DNA of 64,000 nucleotides from Desulfuribacillus alkaliarsenatis (GTDB lineage: Bacteria > Bacillota > Bacilli > Desulfuribacillales > Desulfuribacillaceae): NCBI RefSeq assembly GCF_001730225.1, contig NZ_MIJE01000001.1, positions 124,001-188,000 of the forward strand, in the 5' to 3' direction. Positions 55,410 to 63,023 of the stretch are shown piece after piece. The position numbers were made by a program, and so were the translations under genes. The notes below the pieces were generated by a model. That model had not been told where the DNA came from and made no database searches. It was given only the letters and a program-made list of their open reading frames with translations. Position 1 is the stretch's first letter; each line of letters begins with the position of its first letter.

Positions 55410-55801
55410 TGGATACTATATTAATCGTCGGAATTAGTGTCGCAATGGGGATTCTGCTTGGCATGGGAGTCGGTGGTGGCAAGCTTCTAATACCAGCCCT
55501 TGTCCTGATAATTGGAATTTCACAACAAACAGCCCAAGGAACTACATTGGCAGTATTCTTGCCAATATCATTAATAGCTATATACACGCATATTAGAGAG
55601 AAGAACATAAGCTATAAGGTAGCACTATATTTAATCGCAGGTAGTGTAGTCGGAGCGTTTATTGGCGCACAGGTAGCGGCAAGTCTTGACACGGACTATC
55701 TGCGCAAAATATATGGAGGATTTATGCTGGCTATCGGGTTCTACGAAATGTTTAGTAAAGATCCAAAGACTAGATATCGTGCTCACGAAAATAAAAGCTA
55801 A
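55409..55801 (+). CDS. TauE/SafE-family exporter, C-terminal half as a separate gene
   Basis: 130 residues, four membrane helices. It repeats the family motif, GILLGMGVGGGKLLIPALVL, and QQTAQGTTLAVFLPISL. Starts within the stop of the preceding gene. Each half carries its own intact start and motif, so this looks like a stable split pair and not a frameshift. Confidence 0.85.
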   Translation: MDTILIVGISVAMGILLGMGVGGGKLLIPALVLIIGISQQTAQGTTLAVFLPISLIAIYTHIREKNISYKVALYLIAGSVVGAFIGAQVAASLDTDYLRKIYGGFMLAIGFYEMFSKDPKTRYRAHENKS

Positions 55802-55888
55802 GACTGCTAAGATAGTGGAACCACGTTAACTAACTCTTCATATTATAAAAATAGGCTTAGGCCGGAGCCTAAAATCTTCTAGAGTCGC

Positions 55889-55916
55889 ACCCCTCAAAAA
55901 TCTGTAACATACTATA
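55889..55916 (+). promoter_or_regulatory. possible sigma-K promoter of gerE
   Basis: AC at 55889-55890, 17 bases, CATACTATA at 55908-55916. Fits the sigma-K pattern AC-N16/17-CATA-N3-TA. In Bacillus gerE is transcribed by sigma-K late in the mother cell. Confidence 0.5.
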
Positions 55917-55972
55917 TGATGACTGTATCCTTAGCTTCCTGGTACCTTGTGCCGCGCAGGAGGGGTAGCATT

Positions 55973-56191
55973 GTGAAAAGTAGAAAAGATCGACCACTAT
56001 TGACAAATCGTGAGCGCGAAGTGTTTGATTTATTGGTTCAAAGTAAAACGACGAAAGATATCGCCGCACTATTATTTATAAGCGAAAAAACAGTACGGAA
56101 CCATATATCAAACGTCATACAGAAATTGGGTGTGAAAGGGCGCTCGCAAGCAGTCGTGGAACTAGTACGATTAGGGGAAATAGAAATATAG
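55973..56191 (+). CDS. gerE: GerE, late sporulation transcription factor
   Basis: 72 residues, essentially only a LuxR-type helix-turn-helix. LLTNREREVFDLLVQSKTTK and LFISEKTVRNHISN followed by LGVKGRSQAVVEL are nearly the same as B. subtilis GerE (74 residues). GTG start with AGGAGGGG 7 bases upstream. It controls spore-coat genes in the mother cell. Position a few genes behind sdhCAB agrees with Bacillus. It marks the last gene of the conserved backbone before the accessory island. Confidence 0.93.
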   Translation: MKSRKDRPLLTNREREVFDLLVQSKTTKDIAALLFISEKTVRNHISNVIQKLGVKGRSQAVVELVRLGEIEI

Positions 56192-56218
56192 CTTTCCCCT
56201 CTTCGCAACAAATGGGTA

Positions 56219-56268
56219 AAGCCTAAACATACTGATTATATAATCGGTTTGTTTAGGCTTGCTTTTTG
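56219..56268 (+). terminator. terminator of gerE
   Basis: AAGCCTAAAC / GTTTAGGCTT with an inner stem CTGATTAT / ATAATCGG, then GCTTTTT. Marks the left edge of the accessory island. Confidence 0.75.
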
Positions 56269-56482
56269 CTGGATATAAGGAAAAAAGAAAACTTGTCGAA
56301 AATTGACAAGTTTTGTCGAAAGAGCAGGATATTGGCAGGTTGTCGGCGAAAGATGAAATTAAGTATATATTAAGTCCGATTTCAAGGGTACTAATGTCTA
56401 TAATGCGAAGTTGGTTCATTATAACTTTAATACTATACATAGAAATATTACCGACATTAATGTCGTCGTAAATCACACTAAT
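56269..56482. other. gene-free island edge with two palindromes
   Basis: No gene found. Contains AAAACTTGTC / GACAAGTTTT with a 7-base loop (56288-56314), the word TTGTCGAAA twice within 25 bases, and a perfect 14-base palindrome CGACATTAATGTCG (56452-56465). There is no room for an integron integrase gene. Confidence 0.6.
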
Positions 56483-56525
56483 ATGTAACGATTACCGAAC
56501 CTGTATCGGGAATAATAAGTTAGAC
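56483..56525 (+). other. attC-like site A (short)
   Basis: ATGTAAC, 1 base, stem ATTACCGA, 7-base loop, stem TCGGGAAT (one mismatch), 5 bases, GTTAGAC. The last box fits the integron core site GTTRRRY exactly. Same plan as the site at 57512 (TAAC-N1-stem-loop-stem-N5-GTTA), but shorter than usual attC sites. Confidence 0.55.
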
Positions 56526-56555
56526 GAAATTTTGCATTTCGGAGGTGAATTATAA

Positions 56556-57497
56556 GTGGCTTATATTTATAGTAATGGGATATCATCTTCAGTTTTGGAC
56601 AAAAGTCAAGGATTTTACTTAGCTAAGTTAATGAAGGATTACTCGTATCCCGGAGATGAGATTATATATTCACTAGACAATGAATGTGTTCGCTTATACG
56701 AGATATTTCAAAATAAGATATTCGAGGATAGTTCGAAGTATTATCAGGAACTGAAAGTTCTTCCTATATGGGTATATACTGCGGGACTGGATTCAGATAT
56801 TAGTGTTGGTAAGAAGGAGTTTGAGAGATTAATAAATTCAATTAAAAAAGATAGTGTTTATAAACATTTATATCTCGCTGATTGTCAATCGTTAATAGGT
56901 TCAGTACAAGAAAACATCTTGTCTATTAACTGGGGTTTAATCAATTTTTATATACAGTTAAGTAATACCGAACATATAGAAAGCACGAGTGATGGTGTCT
57001 TTTGGAAAAAGTCAATGCAAACATCCTTAGTTTTTTCAATATTGAGTAATTTGATTATTACTATATACTCTTCTTTTGATTTGCTCACCAAAACTGCAAT
57101 TGAATTAGAAAGTATACATACAGAATTTAAAAATTATCCCAACCTAAAATCATCAAACAAACTGTATGGTAATAAGAAAGAGTTGAATAAAATCGATTTT
57201 ACGGGAACAGTTTTTGATAGTTCAGAAACAATTCAGTTTGTTATAAATATGCGTAATGAACTGATTCATAATTCATCTTGGGAGCAAAATCCAAAAATCT
57301 TTTTTGTAATAAAAGACGGGAAGGTTCAGGAAAAATTTATACTCAAACCAGATTTTACAGAAGGAAATATAGATAAATATAAAAATAGAAAAAGGTTTTT
57401 TTCTTCTGATATAAAGATTAATTTAGAATTACCCAATATTATCTTAGATATTTTGAATAGGATAAAAAAAACAATCTGTGAATTTCAACGACTATGA
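56556..57497 (+). CDS. cassette-borne protein of unknown function with HEPN-like motif
   Basis: 313 residues, GTG start with GGAGGTG 7 bases upstream. Family not recognised. No membrane segment is certain; a hydrophobic helix lies near residues 150-175 (QTSLVFSILSNLIITIYSS). Near residue 235 the stretch NMRNELIHNSSW contains R-x4-H, the catalytic pattern of HEPN ribonucleases, within a helical region, and lies where a HEPN domain would be expected. The gene fills a segment bordered by two attC-like sites. A role in RNA cleavage or defence is possible but rests only on this motif. Confidence 0.75.
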   Translation: MAYIYSNGISSSVLDKSQGFYLAKLMKDYSYPGDEIIYSLDNECVRLYEIFQNKIFEDSSKYYQELKVLPIWVYTAGLDSDISVGKKEFERLINSIKKDSVYKHLYLADCQSLIGSVQENILSINWGLINFYIQLSNTEHIESTSDGVFWKKSMQTSLVFSILSNLIITIYSSFDLLTKTAIELESIHTEFKNYPNLKSSNKLYGNKKELNKIDFTGTVFDSSETIQFVINMRNELIHNSSWEQNPKIFFVIKDGKVQEKFILKPDFTEGNIDKYKNRKRFFSSDIKINLELPNIILDILNRIKKTICEFQRL

Positions 57498-57511
57498 AAG
57501 TTGCAAACTTC

Positions 57512-57587
57512 GTCTAACACTGAAATTACCAAAACTTTGCAAAGACGTATGCGGAAAGACGCTTCGGTAATTCAGCGAACGTTATGC
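57512..57587 (+). other. attC-like integron recombination site
   Basis: R'' box GTCTAAC (57512-57518, fits RYYYAAC), stem CTGA-A-ATTACC with one unpaired A (57520-57530), 35-base variable centre, stem GGTAATTCAG (57566-57575), 5-base spacer, R' box GTTATGC (57581-57587). Ten paired bases with one extrahelical base and the box pair at both ends are the design of attC sites. If the cassette between the G at 56519 and the G at 57581 is circularised, its R' becomes GTTAGAC, the exact complement of its R''. Confidence 0.75.
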
Positions 57588-57645
57588 GAAAGAGCGTATC
57601 AAATTAATACATAGATAAAAAAATATATAACGCGGGAGTCCTCTA

Positions 57646-58305
57646 ATGGAATGTATAAAAAATGAAATCTATTATCATATTCAAAATTCAAATAGTTTCA
57701 ACTCGTTGACAAATTGGAGTATTGGACAAACATACTTCGTTGGTAAAAATCGAAATCCTTTCTTTGGTTTTTTTGATAGCTATGGAAAGGGTATCACTGA
57801 CCCTAATACAAGTCAGATTTTTTCTATTAACTATGCAGCATCTGCCATGGAAAATTACATTAACACAGGGAAAAAAGATCCTGCATTTGCAAATTTTTAT
57901 CATTTTGATTCAAATAGAGCTGTATCAGAGCTAGCGGATACATTAAATCATTATATAAGATATGTTAGAGAAATATTATTTGAAGAAGTAAGAAAAGACT
58001 TCTTCCCAGGCTATCCTTCTAGACAAAGAGGTATATGGGTTATTCCTAATGATTGTGATATTACACAAGCTGTTAATTATTGGTGGTCGCAATTAGGTGC
58101 AGGAAACAAAAAAGTATTTAAAGTAGAACTAACAGGAAAAATTCACAGGTCCAATCAACAATACTTAACTTTAAGGACAGATAAGTTGGATGTTTTTAGA
58201 CAAGAAGCTTTTAAATATTGGGTTGGAGTATCTGGAAATACCTCGATAGAAGACGAGTGTCTATTTGAGGGGTTTGTTACTGTACTCGAAGAAGTTAATC
58301 CTTGA
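57646..58305 (+). CDS. cassette-borne DUF2441-like protein
   Basis: 219 residues. The central part YVREILFEEVRKDFFPGYPSR followed by GIWVIPND, a WW pair and VFKVELTGKIHRSN resembles DUF2441-type proteins, which have an ADP-ribosyltransferase-like fold; I am only moderately sure. N-terminus has the FF-rich IGQTYFVGKNRNPFFGFFD expected for that group. Preceded by GGGAG and lying directly after the attC-like site at 57512, so it is the next cassette. Function unknown. Confidence 0.7.
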   Translation: MECIKNEIYYHIQNSNSFNSLTNWSIGQTYFVGKNRNPFFGFFDSYGKGITDPNTSQIFSINYAASAMENYINTGKKDPAFANFYHFDSNRAVSELADTLNHYIRYVREILFEEVRKDFFPGYPSRQRGIWVIPNDCDITQAVNYWWSQLGAGNKKVFKVELTGKIHRSNQQYLTLRTDKLDVFRQEAFKYWVGVSGNTSIEDECLFEGFVTVLEEVNP

Positions 58306-58371
58306 AGGGAAAGAAAAAAGCTTGATGTTGGTAGTAACGCATAGTTTTAAAGTAAATGCCGTGCAACTTTC

Positions 58372-58425
58372 TCTTAACCATATGCTTCGAACAGCAAAGA
58401 AAAATCGTGAAATAGCATGTTAGAA
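58372..58425 (+). other. degenerate attC-like site after the DUF2441-like gene
   Basis: TCTTAAC (58372-58378) and GTTAGAA (58419-58425) enclose ATGCT / AGCAT. The CTTTC before TCTTAAC is complementary to the GAAAG near the start of the same cassette (57588-57592), as expected for a cassette end. Inner stem is short; a competing palindrome lies just upstream (58333-58384). Confidence 0.4.
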
Positions 58426-58447
58426 AGTAGAAATGGGAGGTTTACTA

Positions 58448-58942
58448 ATGGTAAATAATTTCTTAGAGACACTTTTAACTCAATGGTACGTATATCAAGG
58501 GTATTTTGTGAAAAATAATGTAAATTTCGGCAAACGTTCAAACGGTGGTTATGAAGGTGAAATTGATGTCTTGGCGTATGACCCTATCAATAAGAAGTTA
58601 GTGCATATCGAAACTAGCAATGATTCAAAGACTTGGGAAAAAAGAGTTGATATAATTAACAAAAAGTTTAACGCAGCTTCATTTCATTATTCTTCTATTC
58701 TACCTTCTGTTCATTTTAATAGTGTAGATAAAATTGCTATTTATAGCCTTAATCAATCAATAGATAAAAAATATCTAAGTAATCTCGATAAGAATATTAC
58801 TGTAAAGTCAATACCAGAAGTTTTTAAAGAAATTTCAATAAGTCTTAAAGATAAAAGTCCAAGAAAAGAAGCAGTATCTGAAACATTTCCTTTATTACGT
58901 GCTATTCAATTTACGTCTAATTATGGCTATGGTAAGTCTTGA
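58448..58942 (+). CDS. nuclease-like protein, possible third cassette gene
   Basis: 164 residues. The N-terminal half fits a restriction-endonuclease-like fold: helix (NNFLETLLTQWYVYQGYFV), then GGYEGEIDVLAYD and KKLVHIETSND. Glu and Asp of GEID and the later Glu match the PD-(D/E)xK layout, but the usual final Lys is replaced (ETS), so activity is uncertain. GGGAGG is 7 bases before the ATG at 58448. The reading frame ends shortly before a group II intron-like segment; the last few residues (NYGYGKS) may stem from that insertion. Confidence 0.65.
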   Translation: MVNNFLETLLTQWYVYQGYFVKNNVNFGKRSNGGYEGEIDVLAYDPINKKLVHIETSNDSKTWEKRVDIINKKFNAASFHYSSILPSVHFNSVDKIAIYSLNQSIDKKYLSNLDKNITVKSIPEVFKEISISLKDKSPRKEAVSETFPLLRAIQFTSNYGYGKS

Positions 58943-58949
58943 AAAGTCA

Positions 58950-59290
58950 TAGTCTGCTAGGTAGTGAAAGTCTGACTGTGGTAATTCCAGAAAGCCATGT
59001 AGCAGGCTCCAAGTGAAAGGGGTGCCCCAATGCAACATCCTCATAAAGAGAGCAAAATAGCAGTCCGTAACATAAGTGAATTCTGCAGCGTCGTCATGTT
59101 AAACCGAAAGGGACAAAGGAAAGTCGAACCTTGGGATGAAGGTGAAGGTCTTAGAAGATGAGAAGAATCAAGAGAGCATCATAGATGAACTTCTCGGTGT
59201 AGGGTAGCGGAAGGTTATGAAAGTAGCCTATGAAACAAGAGAGACCTAAATGGTCGATCACCACAAATCGTAAATTCTAATATAAGCACC
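58950..59290 (+). mobile_element. truncated group II intron-like RNA (domain I part only)
   Basis: The stretch has phrases typical of the 5' part of bacterial group II introns: GAAAGTCTGAC, AAAGCCATGTAGCAGG, AACCTTGGGATGAAGGTGAA, GATGAACTTCTCGGTGTAGG and GACCTAAATGGTCGA. There is no reverse transcriptase gene and no domain V behind it; instead an IS21-type remnant follows. Recognition is from memory of such introns. Confidence 0.55.
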
Positions 59291-59344
59291 TATACAAATG
59301 TCAGCATAAACATGTGCATTTGACTGTTTAAGAATGTACAAAAA

Positions 59345-59640
<296 letters not shown>

Positions 59641-59849
59641 AGACTCAGTGCCAGGTAAGGCACTTAAGTTATTAAGTTATTGAATGATAACCCCAATAAC
59701 TTTGGGAAGACGTATAGCGTATTAAAATGAAGTAGTTAATTATGTCCATGAAAATATTGTTGAAGATAGTTAATAATTAAAACGATTTACCGAACTATCT
59801 CTGTAATGAAAATTTAAGAGAAATTGCAGATGAACGAAGGAGGTTTTAT
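59641..59849 (+). other. gene-free leader of the SIR2 gene with a copy of cassette-edge sequence
   Basis: AACGATTTACCGAAC (59781-59795) and the following ATTTAAGAGAAATTGCA repeat, with changes, the sequence AACGATTACCGAAC (56487-56500) and AGTTAGACGAAATTTTGCA that stands before the first cassette gene. CCCAA/TTGGG (about 59691-59705) forms a small hairpin. Confidence 0.5.
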
Positions 59850-61070
59850 ATGAGAGTAACAGCTTTTTTAGGGGCTGGGGCAAGCATAGAAATTGGGGGG
59901 CCATTAGCAAAAGACTTGACACAGGAAGTACGATCAACAACTCAAAAGTTCATCGATTTTAAAACTAAACTTCCTATAGAGGCTAACTTTATCGACAACG
60001 TATCAAAATTGCTTGATACATACTATGCTCCCGATATTTGCAATTTCGAAGAAATTTTTCATGTCTTAGAGATGCTTGATTCTTATTCTAGTGGGTGGGA
60101 GCCTACGACAGTAAAAGAATATAAGCCAGCGTTAGGCGCTTTTGTTAGCCCAAGGGATAATAAATGGTTTAATCAGCACGCAATTACCGTATCGAAACAT
60201 GATTTAATTAAAGTTGTTGCAGACCGAATTTATAGTTACGTTGACAAATATGAGCCTAAAGGTGAACATTCTTGGTTTGCTTCTTTCTGGAGAAAAGCTA
60301 TACAACAATATTCTTGGGATATTTGCACATTAAACTATGACGACTGTGTACAACAAAGCTTAGAAACTAATGATTTTGAAGATGGCTACTTGGACATAGG
60401 GGAGATATATTCTAGATTTGATCCCTCAAAATTATTGACTAAAAAGACACGATTACTTCAACTTCACGGAAGTATATTTTATGGTTACCCAAACTTTAAG
60501 GACCCTAATGAGTATATTTTCGAAGACAATTTTGAAGATCTATACAAGTTCACTAATTATGAGAATGCAAAAAAAACGTGGTTTGGTAGATCAACTAATA
60601 CTTCTCAATCACATGAACAGGCCACAGTGGGTCCAATTATCACGGGTTTAAAGAAAACTGATAAATTACTAACCTATCCTTTTAGCACATATTCATATAA
60701 CTTCCAGAAAGCGTTGGCAGAAAATTCGTCTTTATTAATTGCAGGATACTCTTTTGGGGACATGCATTTTAATCGCCTATTAGAACGAATGGTTAGGCTA
60801 CATGGGGACAAAAGACGGATAGTAATTATTACCTATTGTGATGAAAAATCTTGGCATATAGACCCTACTGTTATGGATTGGATTAATCATGAGATGTTTT
60901 GCTTTATTGCAAAATCTTTTCTAGATGCTGATCCATTTAAGAGTTATGAATTTAAAAGTCCGGTATTGTCTAGTGACGGAAATGTAATGCTTTTTCTCCA
61001 GGGGTTTAAAGACGCTATTCAGAATTATGAAGAAGATATTTTAGATTTTCTAATACCTGTTGGTCGATAG
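59850..61070 (+). CDS. SIR2-domain protein, probable phage-defence NADase
   Basis: 406 residues. SIR2-like Rossmann fold: TAFLGAGASIEIGGPLAKDL at the start, ICTLNYDDCVQQSL near 158, LLQLHGSIFYG near 203 and LLIAGYSFGDMHFNRLLERM near 298. This set (GAGAS, TLNYD, LHGS, GYSxxD) marks the SIR2_2 group used by many defence systems, in which the protein depletes NAD+ on infection. No partner such as HerA or Argonaute is adjacent, so it may act alone. GGAGG is 7 bases before the ATG. Enzymatic role is from family knowledge. Confidence 0.85.
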   Translation: MRVTAFLGAGASIEIGGPLAKDLTQEVRSTTQKFIDFKTKLPIEANFIDNVSKLLDTYYAPDICNFEEIFHVLEMLDSYSSGWEPTTVKEYKPALGAFVSPRDNKWFNQHAITVSKHDLIKVVADRIYSYVDKYEPKGEHSWFASFWRKAIQQYSWDICTLNYDDCVQQSLETNDFEDGYLDIGEIYSRFDPSKLLTKKTRLLQLHGSIFYGYPNFKDPNEYIFEDNFEDLYKFTNYENAKKTWFGRSTNTSQSHEQATVGPIITGLKKTDKLLTYPFSTYSYNFQKALAENSSLLIAGYSFGDMHFNRLLERMVRLHGDKRRIVIITYCDEKSWHIDPTVMDWINHEMFCFIAKSFLDADPFKSYEFKSPVLSSDGNVMLFLQGFKDAIQNYEEDILDFLIPVGR

Positions 61071-61383
61071 TACAACTTTTGAAACGAAGTATAGTACTAG
61101 AATTGGATATCAATCGAGACCATCTGCAGCTGGCTGGGAACCAATAGTAGTTAAATCGATTGCTACACTGACTGTACTTCCCATTATCCATAAATAAGGA
61201 CAAACTCTATAATGGGAAGCTGCATTAAATAGCAGTTTAGGGTAAGAAACAGTGAACCGTACCACAAATGATGGCGGTTTTAGATGGAAGCCAGTTATAT
61301 CATTGAATGTATAGGATTCGCATGTGATATACATATATTCATAAATAAAATAAAGAATTGATTATTACAAAGGATGTGATAAC
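61071..61383 (+). other. gene-free region with chain of hairpins and one copy of a structured repeat
   Basis: Contains a perfect 11-bp inverted repeat CTTCCCATTAT / ATAATGGGAAG (61177-61187 and 61209-61219), CTGC/GCAG directly after it, the hairpin AACCG-ta-CCA / TGG-CGGTT (61255-61279) and GTATAGGATTCGCAT (61309-61323). The last two parts recur at 62710-62770. No reading frame of note. Could encode a structured RNA or be a recombination site. Confidence 0.6.
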
Positions 61384-61815
61384 ATGGTGTGTTTTGTTTC
61401 AGCATTAAAGCCATTTTCAATTCAATCAAAAGGATATCAGAAATATAAACAAAGGCTAATTGAAGAATTTAAACCGTACAAATCTATGTATGCAGAACTT
61501 CCACTGAGAGAAAATATTTATTCGAAAATAATATATATTCATTCTAAAAAAACAGATATTGATGTGGATAATATGAGTAAGCCATTTGTTGATGCATTTA
61601 GAGGAATTATATATCCTGACGATAATACAATAAATCATAGAATTTGTTCTAAAATAATGCTTGAAGATTTCCAAACATATGAAATTTCTATAGATGATAT
61701 TCCAAGTGAAATTGCGGAGAAATTCAATGAATTACTTGAAAATGGAAGTGAACATATAGTATATTACGAAGTTAACAAATTTTGCAAAAATATGGTTTGT
61801 ATAGGAGAGAAGTAA
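61384..61815 (+). CDS. RusA-like endonuclease-fold protein
   Basis: 143 residues. Residues 58-80 read DIDVDNMSKPFVDAFRGIIY and then PDD, matching the RusA Holliday-junction resolvase signature (two Asp in DxDN, Lys four residues on, D-A, and a DD at the strand end: D60, D62, K66, D80). The N-terminal beta strand region fits too; the C-terminal ~35 residues are extra. RusA proteins are usually phage-encoded. It is followed after one base by a second nuclease-like gene, and both lie between copies of a repeat. AAGGATGTG precedes the ATG. Confidence 0.75.
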   Translation: MVCFVSALKPFSIQSKGYQKYKQRLIEEFKPYKSMYAELPLRENIYSKIIYIHSKKTDIDVDNMSKPFVDAFRGIIYPDDNTINHRICSKIMLEDFQTYEISIDDIPSEIAEKFNELLENGSEHIVYYEVNKFCKNMVCIGEK

Positions 61816-61816
61816 T

Positions 61817-62449
61817 ATGAAATTAGATAAAATATATTTAAACAAATGTTATCATGATGCTATGATATTGCAATATAAACAAGAGTTAAAAAATGAAGGT
61901 TTTTTAACTGAATCCGAAAAAATATTTGACTTCAATGGTAAGAGATTTAAAGTTGATTTATATGCAGTAAAAGACGGAGAAAAAAGGATATATGAATTCA
62001 GAATAGTTGGAAAAGGTAGATTCCAGAAAGGTATTATAACAAAATTTAAAGAGTTTGCTGAAAGTACAAATGCAAAGCCATATGTAGTTTACGTAAAACC
62101 GCCTATTGAAAAACAAATAATTTTTGAAGAATTAGATCAAATCATAAGTGGTTATTTTATAGAAGAAGGAATACCATCGGAATTAGATGTATTATCTACA
62201 CATACGACTATTGACTATATAGAAGTTAATGAAATATTATCAGTAGCTATAGAAAAATCATTAATTACAGTATCAGGAGAAGCTATAGTATATGTTAATC
62301 TACAGTATGGGTCAGATCGTGATTGTGAATATGGAGATGGTGCAGAATATAGTGATAGTTTTCCGCTAACATTTACAGTTGAATTAGATTGTGACCACAA
62401 CATCAAAACTATAAAGTATGAAGTTGATACTTCGAATTGGTATGAATAG
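61817..62449 (+). CDS. nuclease-like protein paired with the RusA-like gene
   Basis: 210 residues. First ~110 residues look like a PD-(D/E)xK fold: FKVDLYAVKDGEKRIYEFRI gives the Asp and the Glu, with Arg in place of the usual Lys; GRFQKGIITKFKEFAESTNA is the following helix. The C-terminal ~90 residues are a beta-rich domain with an acidic stretch (DRDCEYGDGAEYSDSFPL, then LTFTVELD) of a kind I have seen in defence-associated proteins. AGGAGAG overlaps the end of the preceding gene. Function unknown; co-transcribed with the RusA-like gene. Confidence 0.7.
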   Translation: MKLDKIYLNKCYHDAMILQYKQELKNEGFLTESEKIFDFNGKRFKVDLYAVKDGEKRIYEFRIVGKGRFQKGIITKFKEFAESTNAKPYVVYVKPPIEKQIIFEELDQIISGYFIEEGIPSELDVLSTHTTIDYIEVNEILSVAIEKSLITVSGEAIVYVNLQYGSDRDCEYGDGAEYSDSFPLTFTVELDCDHNIKTIKYEVDTSNWYE

Positions 62450-63023
62450 TGCAAAATTGTTGAATGTATCCTAAAATCATTAAACTAACAACATAATCTG
62501 CAAAAATTAGTTCGAGGTCCTCTAAATTATAATAATAGAGATTGTATAATTGTAGCATCAAGAGGCTGCTCTGCCACGAATCTATATAATCGTTGCGAAC
62601 AGCCTTTACTTTAAAATAAAAAAATGCTAGTACAACGATATGGAGAACCCATACTATAAATGATAGAGGTTTTGGAGATTTATGAAAACTGCCGATACAT
62701 CAGTAAGGAGAACCTTACCATAAATTGACGTCGGTTTTCCTTGTATAGTTGGCACGTATAGGATTGGTATTGTAATGCTTATGAGAACAAGGAAATTTAA
62801 TTCATTGTCCCCCTGCAGATAAACTAACTAAAACATTTTAGCTAAGTATATGGATTATTATGGGATAATGTCTTAATTTGCATAGAATTATATAGATACT
62901 GGGTCAAAGAACCTGTCTCTTTCTCATTAAAAAAATTATTTATCGATGCATTATGTGAATCAGAAGTAGAGTAAAACCTTAGTCCTTGTTTGTACAAATA
63001 AATTAATTAGGGATGTGGAATAT
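62450..63023 (+). other. gene-free leader of the reverse transcriptase with repeated hairpins
   Basis: Hairpin AGGCTG / CAGCCT (62563-62605) with inner ACGA/TCGT; a GAACCC...GGTTTT hairpin (62645-62673) holding CTAT/ATAG; a GAACC...GGTTTT hairpin within AGGA/TCCT (62706-62741); then GTATAGGATTGGTAT (62756-62770). The last elements repeat those at 61254-61323. From 62790 on AT-rich without visible genes. A non-coding RNA working with the reverse transcriptase is possible. Confidence 0.6.
62645..62770 (+). repeat. two further copies of the GAACC...GGTTTT structured repeat
   Basis: Copies at 62645-62673 and 62710-62770 share with 61254-61323 the words GAACC, TAC-A-AAAT-GA and GGTTTT; the second also shares GTATAGGATT. 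All are on the same strand. Confidence 0.6.

Noticed and set aside
55062-55801. Frameshifted single TauE/SafE gene
   Set aside because: The junction is a clean stop-start overlap and both halves are intact, so two genes are more likely than a mutation.
56192-56555. Integron integrase upstream of the first cassette
   Set aside because: There is no reading frame of suitable size; only 360 bases separate gerE from the cassette gene.
59685-59760. Another attC site before the SIR2 gene
   Set aside because: A CCCAA/TTGGG hairpin near TAAC and GTTAATT boxes was considered, but spacing and box sequences do not fit well enough.
61071-61120. attC site directly after the SIR2 gene
   Set aside because: AGTAC/GTACT forms a small hairpin with AAC nearby, but there is no GTTRRRY partner.
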